A stretch of DNA of 64,000 nucleotides from Bacteroidia bacterium (GTDB lineage: Bacteria; Bacteroidota; Bacteroidia; B-17B0; Aurantibacillaceae): NCBI GenBank assembly GCA_016787785.1, contig JAEUTO010000005.1, positions 434,001 to 498,000 of the forward strand, written 5' to 3'. A program made the translations under genes and the position numbers. The notes beneath the pieces were generated by a model. It ran no database searches. It saw nothing but the letters and a program-made list of their open reading frames with translations, and was not told the DNA's origin. This document shows positions 1 to 6,761 of this stretch, in pieces (within the stretch, counting starts at the first letter, position 1; every line of letters begins with the position of its first letter).

Positions 1-665
1 AGGTTACACACTTTTCCTTTTTCATCTACTACAAACTTTACATACACCGAACCTTGTTTGCCATATTCGGAAGCAACAACGGGATACTTTATATTTTTTG
101 ATACAAACTGATATAGCGCTTTTAAGCCGCCTTCAAATTCCGGTTGCGTGTCTACGCCATACGACTCTTCTACATCTTTTTTTCCGCCACCAGTACTTGT
201 AATTGAACCAGTGGTTTTTCCATCTGTATCGGTTGTTCCGGTTGTAGCAACAGAACCTGTTCCTGTTGTTACAGGAGTATGATCTATGTTTACTGAATTC
301 GTTGAAACAATTGCAGAGTCGGTTATTCTTCTTGCAATTTCATCAGATGTTTTAGGATCTGATTTTGTTTTAGTTTCAGCTTCTGTTTTTTTCTCTGCAG
401 GTTCATCTTTTTTAAGATCAAATATTGTTACCGTAGAAGAATCCTGAATAACTAATTGTGAATTGTCTTGATCAGGCATATTATTTCTGTTACTATAATA
501 ATAGGCTATAGACATAAATGTTCCAAATCCAAATATCATTATCGATAATGATTTAAATATGGTACTGCCATAAGAAGAACGAATTGCGTATGCACCATAA
601 TTTTTATTTCTCTTAGCAAAAATAATCTCGTTTATTTTTTGCTGGTTGTTCATTAGGTAGCTCAT
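1..665 (-). CDS. energy transducer TonB family protein, C-terminus cut by window edge
   Basis: The frame reads from an ATG at 665 to the window start without a stop, giving 221 codons. The N-terminal 37 residues (INEIIFAKRNKNYGAYAIR) are the cytoplasmic lead typical of Bacteroidota TonB proteins. One membrane segment follows at about residues 38-58. A long Thr/Ser/Asp-rich periplasmic linker leads into the beginning of a TonB C-terminal domain (YPVVASEYGKQGSVYVKF, then DEKGKV). TonB couples the proton-motive force, through ExbB/ExbD, to outer-membrane TonB-dependent receptors. No exbB/exbD is visible here. A second in-frame ATG lies at 653; I chose 665 without strong RBS support. The 172 bp between this gene and the upstream porP-like gene hold no clear gene. 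Confidence 0.85.
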   Translation of the reverse strand, partial: MSYLMNNQQKINEIIFAKRNKNYGAYAIRSSYGSTIFKSLSIMIFGFGTFMSIAYYYSNRNNMPDQDNSQLVIQDSSTVTIFDLKKDEPAEKKTEAETKTKSDPKTSDEIARRITDSAIVSTNSVNIDHTPVTTGTGSVATTGTTDTDGKTTGSITSTGGGKKDVEESYGVDTQPEFEGGLKALYQFVSKNIKYPVVASEYGKQGSVYVKFVVDEKGKVCN

Positions 666-837
666 AGTCTTGTTTTTTTAAAGGTTTGATCTTTTTTTGT
701 ATTCTTCCTTGATACAACTTAGATCCTGATGTAAAATTAGAGCTATGGCAGGGAATATAAAACCAACTACTTAAATGTGGTAGCTTTTGTTTTTTAAGTG
801 GATTAAAGTAAAAGGGAAATGGTTTATATGATTAAAC

Positions 838-1794
838 TTAAAAAGTACAGTCTGCTACATTTCTTCTGGTTACCTTCTCGGTCAATTCCCCGCCAAATAA
901 GGGAGAGAAGCTTACCATGATCTCGGCAGTATGAGGCGAAGCTCTAAAAACCTTGTTTATAGAGAGGTCGTAGGCCAAACCAACATTTAAAGTCTCTAAT
1001 ACTTTAAACTGTACAATGGCACAAACAAAATTCTTGCCTCGTATGCTGGCACCAAGCGCAAAACGTTTGTTGTAGTAATTCATAATATTCAACTCCAGTG
1101 AAGGTAAACCTGTAATAGGACTATGTGCATTAAGTGCAATCATTAATTTATCAAAATCATTTATTTTAAATTTTTTACCAATGCTAAAATTATAGTGCGG
1201 TAATAATCTTGATGGCGAACCTATTTGACCGCCGATACCCGATTGTTTAAAAACCGAGGCCTGCTGTAAACACAGATCCATAAAGAATTTTTTATTTGTG
1301 ATCCGTATGCCGGGCACCAGATCTGGATAAGCCCAAATCGACCCGTTACTATTTGCAACAGCAGGATCATTTCTGTCTAAATTATTTCTTGTGAGTTTAA
1401 ATTGTTTTACGCCCGCAAATAATCCAAACGACATGATCGTTTTTTTTGTAACCAATAAATGAAACGTGTAGGATAACCAAATATCATTATGCACGAAATT
1501 ACCGGCCTGGTCCTGGTCAACGTAGATGCCAACATTATGCCATTTGGTGTAGCCGCGTTTTGGAACAAAATTATAATTAAAAGACACAAAACCTGATTTG
1601 GGATTATTTGAAAAGCCTATCCACTGCGTTCTTGCTCCAAAAATAAGTTCATACGGCGCGTTAATGGATGTGCCGGATGCGGCGGGATTGTAGCCGATCT
1701 TATTAAAAATAAATTGGGTATACTGAGGAAATTGCTGAGCCTTTATAAGTACACAGCAAAAACATAAAATTATATATAAGGTAAATTTCCTCAT
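838..1794 (-). CDS. PorP/SprF family type IX secretion outer-membrane protein
   Basis: The 318-residue protein has a signal peptide (about 1-19, ending KAQ) and the PorP/SprF opening QQFPQYTQFIFNKIGYNPA, followed by GARTQWIGF and a predicted beta-rich body. Known family members are outer-membrane proteins that help export or attach T9SS cargo, in particular proteins with type B (gliding-type) sorting domains. Its ATG overlaps the stop of the upstream gene by 4 bp (ATGA), and that upstream gene encodes a short protein with a type B sorting domain. The two are therefore translationally coupled and probably form a cargo-carrier pair. Family assignment is firm; the specific partner is inference. 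A second member of the family lies at 47067-47990. Confidence 0.88.
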   Translation of the reverse strand: MRKFTLYIILCFCCVLIKAQQFPQYTQFIFNKIGYNPAASGTSINAPYELIFGARTQWIGFSNNPKSGFVSFNYNFVPKRGYTKWHNVGIYVDQDQAGNFVHNDIWLSYTFHLLVTKKTIMSFGLFAGVKQFKLTRNNLDRNDPAVANSNGSIWAYPDLVPGIRITNKKFFMDLCLQQASVFKQSGIGGQIGSPSRLLPHYNFSIGKKFKINDFDKLMIALNAHSPITGLPSLELNIMNYYNKRFALGASIRGKNFVCAIVQFKVLETLNVGLAYDLSINKVFRASPHTAEIMVSFSPLFGGELTEKVTRRNVADCTF

Positions 1795-2390
1795 CTTAGA
1801 ATAGTAATATCTCCTTTAAGTAGTTTATTCTTATCACCTCCATCGTAATAAAAAACATAATAATAAGTGCCGTCCAATACCTTTATACCATTCCATGTTC
1901 CATCCCAGGGAATATAATTTTCTTTTTGTGAATGCACTTGTTGCCCCCACTTATTGTAGATATACAAAGCAAACTTAGGATACTTATCTATATTATAAAT
2001 TTGCAGATGATCGTTATAATTATCATCATTAGGCGTAAATTGATTGGATACAACAACCGGACATTCTACTTTTTCGATCTTAAATTTAATCGTGGTATCT
2101 ACCTTTGTTAGCAAAACGGTGTCCGGTTGTGCTTTAATAACAACATGTACCGAATAATCTCCTTTATCAAGATCGTTTATAGAGAATACACCACTTTGTC
2201 CATTGCTCCAGTCGATAGTTAACATATCGGTGCTTTTAACGGAGTCTATTTGCAGTCCTGCTGCTCCTTTCGAACATTGTTCGTCTATTTTAGCAAAATT
2301 AAACACATAATTATTTTGCCCTAAAAAAGAGTTGGCCAGACACAATAAAAATACAGAGGTTAAATTTTTATAAAAAGCCAAGATGTTCAT
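1791..2390 (-). CDS. small secreted protein with T9SS type B (gliding motility-associated) C-terminal domain
   Basis: The protein has 199 residues. A signal peptide (about 1-24, ending LANSFLGQ) is followed by a short beta-type domain of roughly 85 residues. The last 85 residues form a type B sorting domain: VVSNQFTPNDDNYNDHLQIY, ALYIYNKWGQQVH, IPWDGTWNG, LDGTYYYVFYY, GDITILR. Such domains direct export through T9SS and usually end huge adhesins, so a cargo part of under 100 residues is unusual. It overlaps the downstream porP-like gene by ATGA. The mature N-terminal part contains one Cys-containing segment (DEQCSKGAAGLQI) and resembles a truncated SprB-like repeat, but I do not recognise its function. 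Confidence 0.82.
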   Translation of the reverse strand: MNILAFYKNLTSVFLLCLANSFLGQNNYVFNFAKIDEQCSKGAAGLQIDSVKSTDMLTIDWSNGQSGVFSINDLDKGDYSVHVVIKAQPDTVLLTKVDTTIKFKIEKVECPVVVSNQFTPNDDNYNDHLQIYNIDKYPKFALYIYNKWGQQVHSQKENYIPWDGTWNGIKVLDGTYYYVFYYDGGDKNKLLKGDITILR

Positions 2391-2480
2391 TTGAATTATG
2401 CATTAAAGATAATTAAAAAAAGGCTATTTTAATTGTATATTTACGTTCGTCAAATAAATATTAAACAGGCTCTTAAGCTT

Positions 2481-3422
2481 ATGGAAAAAATTGTTGAACA
2501 AGTTAGTAAAGAAGCACTGTTGGCCGAATTGACCAAAGAGCGGTATGTTCGCAAGACCAACAATGGCAATAACGAAATTTATATAATTACGCATCACAAC
2601 TCGCCTAACGTTATGCGCGAAATTGGCAGATTGCGCGAAGTTACTTTTAGGCACGCGGGTGGCGGCACGGGTAAAGCAATAGATATTGATGAATACGATA
2701 CCAGTTCTCACCCATACCAGCAATTATTGGTTTGGAACCCCGAGGATAAAGAAATAGTAGGTGCTTACCGCTTTATTTTATGTAAGGATGCTGAATATAT
2801 TAATGGCAAAGTACAATTGGCAACTACAGAACTTTTTGATTTTAGCGAGCAGTTCTATAAAGAATATTTGCCTTATACGATTGAGCTCGGACGTTCTTTT
2901 ATTCAACCACTATACCAGCCGAGCGAGCAATTTAGAAAAGGTTTGTTTAGTTTAGATAATTTATGGGATGGTTTAGGTGCTTTGGTAATTGATAATCCGT
3001 CGCAAAAATATTTTTACGGAAAAGTAACTATGTACACCGATTTTAATGTTACTGCAAGAGATTATATTCTATCATTTATGTTACATTATTTTCCTGACCC
3101 TGAAAAATTAGTAACACCAATTCAAGGTATTACATTTAAAACAGATGTGTCGGAATTTATTAGCGAATTAAAAAAATTAGATTACAAAGCAGGCCATGCG
3201 CATTTAAATAAATTGGTACGTGCCCTGGGAGAAAATATTCCGCCGTTGGTTAATGCGTATATGAATTTAAGTAGCACCATGAAATGTTTTGGAACGGCCA
3301 TTAATCCAACCTTTGGCGATGTGGAAGAGACAGGTATCCTCGTAAAAATATCGGACGTTTATCAAAGTAAAAAAGAAAGGCATTTTCATTCTTATTTAGT
3401 TGAGAAAGGAATACTAAAATAA
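2481..3422 (+). CDS. GNAT-superfamily lipid N-acyltransferase (OlsB/GlsB-like)
   Basis: The core motif MREIGRLREVTFRHAGGG, followed by GKAIDIDEYD and LLVWNPEDKEIVGAYRF, is characteristic of the acyl-ACP-dependent GNAT family (PF13444 type). These enzymes make ornithine or glycine lipids in Bacteroidota. The likely reaction is N-acylation of an amino acid with a 3-hydroxy fatty acid, at the membrane. The open frame starts at 2433, but I place the start at ATG 2481, where the text becomes MEKIVEQVSKEALL. The promoter-like stretch (TATATTTACG, about 2437-2446) would otherwise lie inside the gene. No PlsC-like partner (GlsA/OlsA) is adjacent, so the exact substrate is unresolved. It is followed after 2 bp by engB, probably in one transcript. 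Confidence 0.68.
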   Translation: MEKIVEQVSKEALLAELTKERYVRKTNNGNNEIYIITHHNSPNVMREIGRLREVTFRHAGGGTGKAIDIDEYDTSSHPYQQLLVWNPEDKEIVGAYRFILCKDAEYINGKVQLATTELFDFSEQFYKEYLPYTIELGRSFIQPLYQPSEQFRKGLFSLDNLWDGLGALVIDNPSQKYFYGKVTMYTDFNVTARDYILSFMLHYFPDPEKLVTPIQGITFKTDVSEFISELKKLDYKAGHAHLNKLVRALGENIPPLVNAYMNLSSTMKCFGTAINPTFGDVEETGILVKISDVYQSKKERHFHSYLVEKGILK

Positions 3423-3424
3423 AA

Positions 3425-4093
3425 ATGATCATAAAAAAAGCCATATTTAAGCAAAGCGCTTCCAGTATTTTTGGATGCCCTAAACCAAGTTTACCTGAGT
3501 TTGCATTTATTGGAAGAAGTAACGTTGGTAAATCTTCGTTAATAAATATGCTTTGCAATAACAATAAACTCGCAAAAACTTCTGCTACACCCGGCAAAAC
3601 GCAATTAATAAATCATTTTATAATAAACGATAATTGGTATTTAGTTGACTTACCCGGGTATGGTTTTGCAAAAACAAGCAAAGGCAATCGCGCTAAATTA
3701 GAAACTATTATTTACGATTATTGTAAAAAGCGTGAAACGCTGGTTTGCTTGTTTGTATTGATTGATAGCCGTTTGCCATTGCAACAGATAGATCGTGAAT
3801 TTATGTTGTGGTGCGGCGAAAATAAAATTCCCTTTAGTATTATTTATACCAAAACAGATAAAAATTCTAAACTAGAGCTTACAAAAAATATTAAAAGTAT
3901 TGAGAAGGATCTTTTAAAGTTGTGGGATGAATTGCCAAATAGTTTTATTACTTCTTCAGAAAAAAAAGTAGGCAAAGAAGATCTTTTAGATTTTATTCAC
4001 CACCATCAACAGGAAGAAATAAAGTCCAGAACTTTGTTGCCGGATATGAATGAAGGGGAATTTGAAGAGGAAGAATCTGACGAACAAGAATAA
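3425..4093 (+). CDS. engB: ribosome biogenesis GTP-binding protein EngB (YihA/YsxC)
   Basis: The 222-residue TRAFAC GTPase shows all G motifs: P-loop GRSNVGKSS (30-38), T in SATPGKT (G2), DLPGYG (75-80, G3), TKTD (142-145, G4) and SSEKK (G5, about 178). EngB assists late assembly of the large ribosomal subunit in the cytosol. The protein is slightly longer than the usual 200 residues because of an acidic C-terminal tail (GEFEEEESDEQE). It starts 2 bp after the upstream acyltransferase gene, which suggests cotranscription. Its stop codon is followed directly by a 7-bp-periodic spacer and then another small gene. Confidence 0.95.
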   Translation: MIIKKAIFKQSASSIFGCPKPSLPEFAFIGRSNVGKSSLINMLCNNNKLAKTSATPGKTQLINHFIINDNWYLVDLPGYGFAKTSKGNRAKLETIIYDYCKKRETLVCLFVLIDSRLPLQQIDREFMLWCGENKIPFSIIYTKTDKNSKLELTKNIKSIEKDLLKLWDELPNSFITSSEKKVGKEDLLDFIHHHQQEEIKSRTLLPDMNEGEFEEEESDEQE

Positions 4094-4128
4094 TCAGTTA
4101 CGACTAAAATCTAATAACTAGTATCTAA
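4094..4128. repeat. heptad (7-bp) periodic spacer, engB / 4128 gene
   Basis: The whole spacer divides into five 7-mers in one phase: TCAGTTA, CGACTAA, AATCTAA, TAACTAG, TATCTAA. The last A is the first base of the next ATG. CTAA or CTAG recurs at the same position in four of the five units. The same core (GACTAAC) forms the array between ftsA and ftsZ. The spacer is part of a family described under findings; no function is known to me. Confidence 0.6.
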
Positions 4129-4457
4129 TGAAGAGTGATTGGGAGCGACTCCAGGAAAAATTAAAAGAACGTTTTGATGGAGAAATGGATTACGATGCTA
4201 TTTTATTTATCATCGGGTTACAGGAGTTAAGCAAGCCGTTTAAAAAATATAAAAAAGACGAAAAGCTCGAAGTAATGCACATTGCAATTTGTGCATTATT
4301 AGAACCTTTTGGATTTTATGAATTTGAAGGAAGAGATAAAGATGGCTGGCCACATTGGAAGTTAAAAGAAAATTTGCCGCACCTGGATGCGAAGCAGCAA
4401 AATAAGCTCATCATCGATGCCATCATTGATTATTTTAAAAAAGATGGATTTATTTAA
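4128..4457 (+). CDS. conserved small protein of unknown function
   Basis: The 109-residue protein is soluble, with no signal peptide or membrane segment. It is largely helical, with the striking central text DYDAILFIIGLQELSKP and, near residue 70, GFYEFEGRDKDGWPHWKL. I recall similar Bacteroidota proteins annotated only as hypothetical, with the same DGWPHW stretch, so I believe it is real and conserved. It sits between engB and the dcw operon and ends with a UAA at 4455-4457. A role in ribosome assembly or cell division is suggested only by position. I do not assign a function. Confidence 0.75.
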   Translation: MKSDWERLQEKLKERFDGEMDYDAILFIIGLQELSKPFKKYKKDEKLEVMHIAICALLEPFGFYEFEGRDKDGWPHWKLKENLPHLDAKQQNKLIIDAIIDYFKKDGFI

Positions 4458-4585
4458 GTAATGCCTTCTTTTTTCTCATAATAAACACCAATAAAGCCAA
4501 TTCTAAATTTAATTTTCAGTAATTTTTTTTGATAAAACCCTCAAAAAAAGTAAGGCCATTTTTGCCTTTCGACCAAAATCCCTAA

Positions 4586-4722
4586 ATTGTTAATAACCTG
4601 TTCAGATCCTATTTGGAAATGAACAGCTGTTTTCGCCCACTCATTTTTTACAATCCTTGCCAATTCTGCGTTTCCTGCCAAAAATGTATTTTAACTAACT
4701 GATAATTAGGCTTATTAACAAT
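4586..4722. repeat. perfect 11-bp inverted pair, 115 bp apart, upstream of mraZ
   Basis: ATTGTTAATAA at 4586-4596 is the exact reverse complement of TTATTAACAAT at 4712-4722. Both lie upstream of the MraZ boxes. They could be two binding sites of one regulator or the feet of a loop. Each contains TTATTAACA, which matches 7 of 9 positions of the DnaA box TTATCCACA. That similarity alone is weak. Confidence 0.5.
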
Positions 4723-4747
4723 GTTTAAAACCTCCATTTTTTCAACA

Positions 4748-4784
4748 ATAGTGGTAAAAAATGGTGTAAAGTGGTAAAAAGTGG
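4748..4784 (+). promoter_or_regulatory. MraZ operator: four boxes with exact 10-bp spacing
   Basis: The boxes read ATAGTGG (4748-4754), AAAATGG (4758-4764), AAAGTGG (4768-4774) and AAAGTGG (4778-4784), each starting 10 bp after the last. Known MraZ sites in Escherichia coli are TGGG repeats with 10-bp period, and in mycoplasmas AAAGTGG-type repeats with the same period. The boxes end 12 bp before the -7 element and cover the -33 region, so binding of MraZ should affect its own promoter. The call rests on motif and position; binding itself is inference. Confidence 0.8.
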
Positions 4785-4796
4785 AAGTTTTATACT

Positions 4797-4804
4797 TATT
4801 TTTG
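4797..4804 (+). promoter_or_regulatory. -7 element of the mraZ promoter
   Basis: TATTTTTG matches the Bacteroidota sigma-ABfr -7 consensus TAnnTTTG exactly. No TTTG is seen at the -33 position, where the MraZ boxes lie instead. The transcript would begin about 4811, leaving a leader of roughly 15 nt before the mraZ ATG. Confidence 0.6.
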
Positions 4805-4826
4805 CTACAATCTAATAAAATCACTA

Positions 4827-5297
4827 ATGGCCAGCATGATAGGGGAATACGATTGTAAAGTGGACGCAAAAGGGCGTTTCATGTTTCCTGTCGACCTAAG
4901 GAAGCAGCTGGAGGCGTTTTTTGAGAATGGCTTCGTGATCAACCGAAACCTGCACCAAAAATGTTTGGTTTTGTACCCAATAAAAGAATGGGAAAGATTA
5001 AATAAAAAATTAAGCAAACTCAACAGATTGATAAAAGCCAACGATGTTTTTGTAAGAAGATTTACCGGGGGTGCAACAAATGTTGAAGCGGATAATACAG
5101 GTCGTTTATTATTACCAAAAGCATTAACAGATTATGCTGAAATAAAAACAGATCTGAAAGTTTTAGGAAGTAACAACGTGATAGAGTTGTGGGATAAAAA
5201 ATTATACGAAGACTTCTTAAACCAGGAAATAAATATTGAAAAGCTAGCAGAAGATGTGTTGGGAGGAATAAATTTTAATGATGGTGACGATGAGTAG
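4827..5297 (+). CDS. mraZ: transcriptional regulator MraZ
   Basis: The 156-residue protein is a double SpoVT/AbrB-like DNA-binding protein. The two signature DxxxR loops are present: DAKGR (13-17) and DNTGR (89-93), each preceding a hydrophobic strand (FMFP, LLLP). MraZ forms ring-shaped multimers that bind repeated boxes in front of its own gene and regulate the division and wall cluster. Suitable boxes lie immediately upstream. It is the first gene of the dcw cluster and overlaps rsmH by about 20 bp. A second ATG at 4836 would remove only three residues. The C-terminus is acidic (NFNDGDDE). Confidence 0.96.
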   Translation: MASMIGEYDCKVDAKGRFMFPVDLRKQLEAFFENGFVINRNLHQKCLVLYPIKEWERLNKKLSKLNRLIKANDVFVRRFTGGATNVEADNTGRLLLPKALTDYAEIKTDLKVLGSNNVIELWDKKLYEDFLNQEINIEKLAEDVLGGINFNDGDDE

Positions 5298-6201
5298 TAA
5301 TGCTTATCACAACCCCGTTCTTTTACAAGCCTGTATTGATAATTTAAACATTAAGCCCGACGGCGTGTATGTTGACCTAACCTTTGGTGGTGGCGGACAT
5401 TCAGCTCATATTCTAAAACAGTTGAACGAAAAAGGAAAACTGTTTGCTTTTGACCAGGATGAGGACGCGCAAAAAAATGCTTTAAAGGATAAACGTTTTA
5501 CGTTAATACCACACAACTTCAGGCATCTGAAAAATTACCTGAGATTGTATGGCATTAATAAAGTAGATGGTATCCTTGGCGATCTTGGTGTTTCGTCACA
5601 TCAGTTCGATGAAGCATCACGCGGATTCTCCATTCGTTTCGACTCAGAGTTGGATATGCGCATGAATCAACAAAACACGTTAACAGCAAAAAAAATTGTG
5701 AACGAGTATTCTGATAAACAGCTCATTCACATTTTTAAGACCTACGCCGAGATCCATAATGCAAACCGTTTAGCCTTTGTTATCTGCGCCGCAAGAGAAG
5801 AGAAAGAGATAGCAACAACAAACGAGTTAAAAGAAGCCATCGCTTCCTGCACGCCAAAATTTGAAGAACATAAATTTTTAGCAAAAGTTTTTCAGGCGTT
5901 ACGCATAGAAGTGAATCAGGAAATGGAAGCGTTAAAAGAATGTCTCACACAATGTGTAGAGATACTTGAAAGCGGCGGAAGATTAGTTGTTATTTCTTAC
6001 CACAGTCTCGAAGACAGGTTGGTAAAGAATTTAATAAGGTCGGGCAATGTAGATGGGGTAGAAGAGAAGGATGTGATTTTTGGAACAAGTAAAAAGATCT
6101 TCAAAAATTTGACATCCAAACCAATTTTACCAAATGAAGAAGAAATTAAAAACAATACCAGAGCGCGTAGCGCCAAATTAAGAGTAGCAATTAAATTATA
6201 A
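5278..6201 (+). CDS. rsmH: 16S rRNA (cytosine1402-N4)-methyltransferase RsmH
   Basis: The 307-residue class I SAM methyltransferase methylates N4 of C1402 in the decoding centre of 16S rRNA. Visible family motifs are YHNPVLLQACID at the N-terminus, DLTFGGGGHSAHIL (SAM loop, about 33-46), GILGDLGVSSHQFD, RGFSIRFDSELDMRM and ISYHSLEDRLVK. The C-terminus NNTRARSAKLRVA is also typical. The frame opens at ATG 5278, overlapping mraZ. A second ATG at 5290 (MSSNAYHNPVLL) fits the usual family start better and would leave an 8-bp overlap. Either way it is translationally coupled to mraZ. Confidence 0.95.
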   Translation: MMVTMSSNAYHNPVLLQACIDNLNIKPDGVYVDLTFGGGGHSAHILKQLNEKGKLFAFDQDEDAQKNALKDKRFTLIPHNFRHLKNYLRLYGINKVDGILGDLGVSSHQFDEASRGFSIRFDSELDMRMNQQNTLTAKKIVNEYSDKQLIHIFKTYAEIHNANRLAFVICAAREEKEIATTNELKEAIASCTPKFEEHKFLAKVFQALRIEVNQEMEALKECLTQCVEILESGGRLVVISYHSLEDRLVKNLIRSGNVDGVEEKDVIFGTSKKIFKNLTSKPILPNEEEIKNNTRARSAKLRVAIKL

Positions 6202-6205
6202 AATA

Positions 6206-6296
6206 TTTCGGGTTTCGGGTTTCTTGTTTTAGAAACAAGGAAACAGAAATAAAATAGAAACTAAACACGAAATAAGAAACACAGAATAATAAACAT
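6206..6296. repeat. heptad (7-bp) periodic spacer between rsmH and ftsL
   Basis: From 6206 the spacer reads in one phase of 13 units: TTTCGGG, TTTCGGG, TTTCTTG, TTTTAGA, AACAAGG, AAACAGA, AATAAAA, TAGAAAC, TAAACAC, GAAATAA, GAAACAC, AGAATAA, TAAACAT. The first units are TTTC-type and the later ones GAAA-type, so the halves are roughly complementary. The turn (TTTCTTGTTTTAGAAACAAGGAAA region) can form a stem. Apart from a few bases at either end, this is the entire intergenic sequence. It is the longest array in the window. Confidence 0.6.
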
Positions 6297-6300
6297 AGTA

Positions 6301-6759
6301 GTGGCCAATAAGTACAGAGAAATACCCACAAAGGAACAAGAAGAAATAGAGCAAGAAATTGTTGTCGATCAAACGACCGACCAAACGACCGAAAAATCTT
6401 CAAAGCCTCGCAAAAAAGGTGTTCTGGGTAAAGGCCTCTCAGCAGTTTTCAGCGGCACCTTTCTTACCAACGATAAAACTCTAAAGCATTTGCCGTTTAT
6501 CATTTTTTTAGCATTCATTGCCATTCTCTATATCGCTAACGGCTATTATGCGGATGATAAAATTCGTGAAGTAAATAAAATTTCAAATCAGTTAAAGGAG
6601 TTAAGGTCTGAATACATTTCAACTAAAAGCGATCTCATGTTTGCGAGTAAACAAAGTGAAGTTGCAAAAGCAGCAGAAAAACTGGGATTAAAAGAACCGG
6701 TAGTACCACCAATTAAAATTAAAGTAGATAGCATACAATTATATAAAGCAGGCAAATAA
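6301..6759 (+). CDS. ftsL: FtsL-like cell division protein
   Basis: The 152-residue bitopic protein has a charged cytoplasmic N-terminus (1-60), one membrane segment (about 64-80, LPFIIFLAFIAILYIAN) and a periplasmic coiled coil (about 85-125). Position between rsmH and ftsI, size and topology identify it as the Bacteroidota FtsL-like protein; sequence identity to proteobacterial FtsL is not expected. FtsL connects the FtsQ-FtsB scaffold to the FtsW-FtsI synthase at the septum. The start is GTG at 6301; no ATG lies nearby in frame. A 12-bp tandem duplication (about 6368-6391) encodes DQTTDQTTE. The stop is followed after 2 bp by ftsI. Confidence 0.8.
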   Translation: MANKYREIPTKEQEEIEQEIVVDQTTDQTTEKSSKPRKKGVLGKGLSAVFSGTFLTNDKTLKHLPFIIFLAFIAILYIANGYYADDKIREVNKISNQLKELRSEYISTKSDLMFASKQSEVAKAAEKLGLKEPVVPPIKIKVDSIQLYKAGK

Positions 6760-6761
6760 TT

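Larger units (their letters stand above)
4458..4826 (+). promoter_or_regulatory. 369-bp gene-free control region of the dcw cluster
   Basis: No convincing gene lies here on either strand. The region is AT-rich. It holds an 11-bp inverted pair (4586-4596 and 4712-4722), a 10-bp palindrome AACAGCTGTT (4623-4632), four phased MraZ-type boxes (4748-4784) and a TAnnTTTG promoter element (4797-4804). It is the only long gap before the 16-kb division and wall cluster, so it is the expected main promoter region. Confidence 0.7.

Noticed and set aside
4588-4720. Possible replication origin (DnaA-like boxes) upstream of mraZ
   Set aside because: Only two 7-of-9 matches, no perfect TTATCCACA, no dnaA or dnaN nearby and no clear AT unwinding cluster beyond normal promoter composition.
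4648-5041. Minus-strand open frames across the mraZ promoter and the mraZ 5' end
   Set aside because: They lie antisense to the operator or mraZ, show no recognisable protein features and no promoter.
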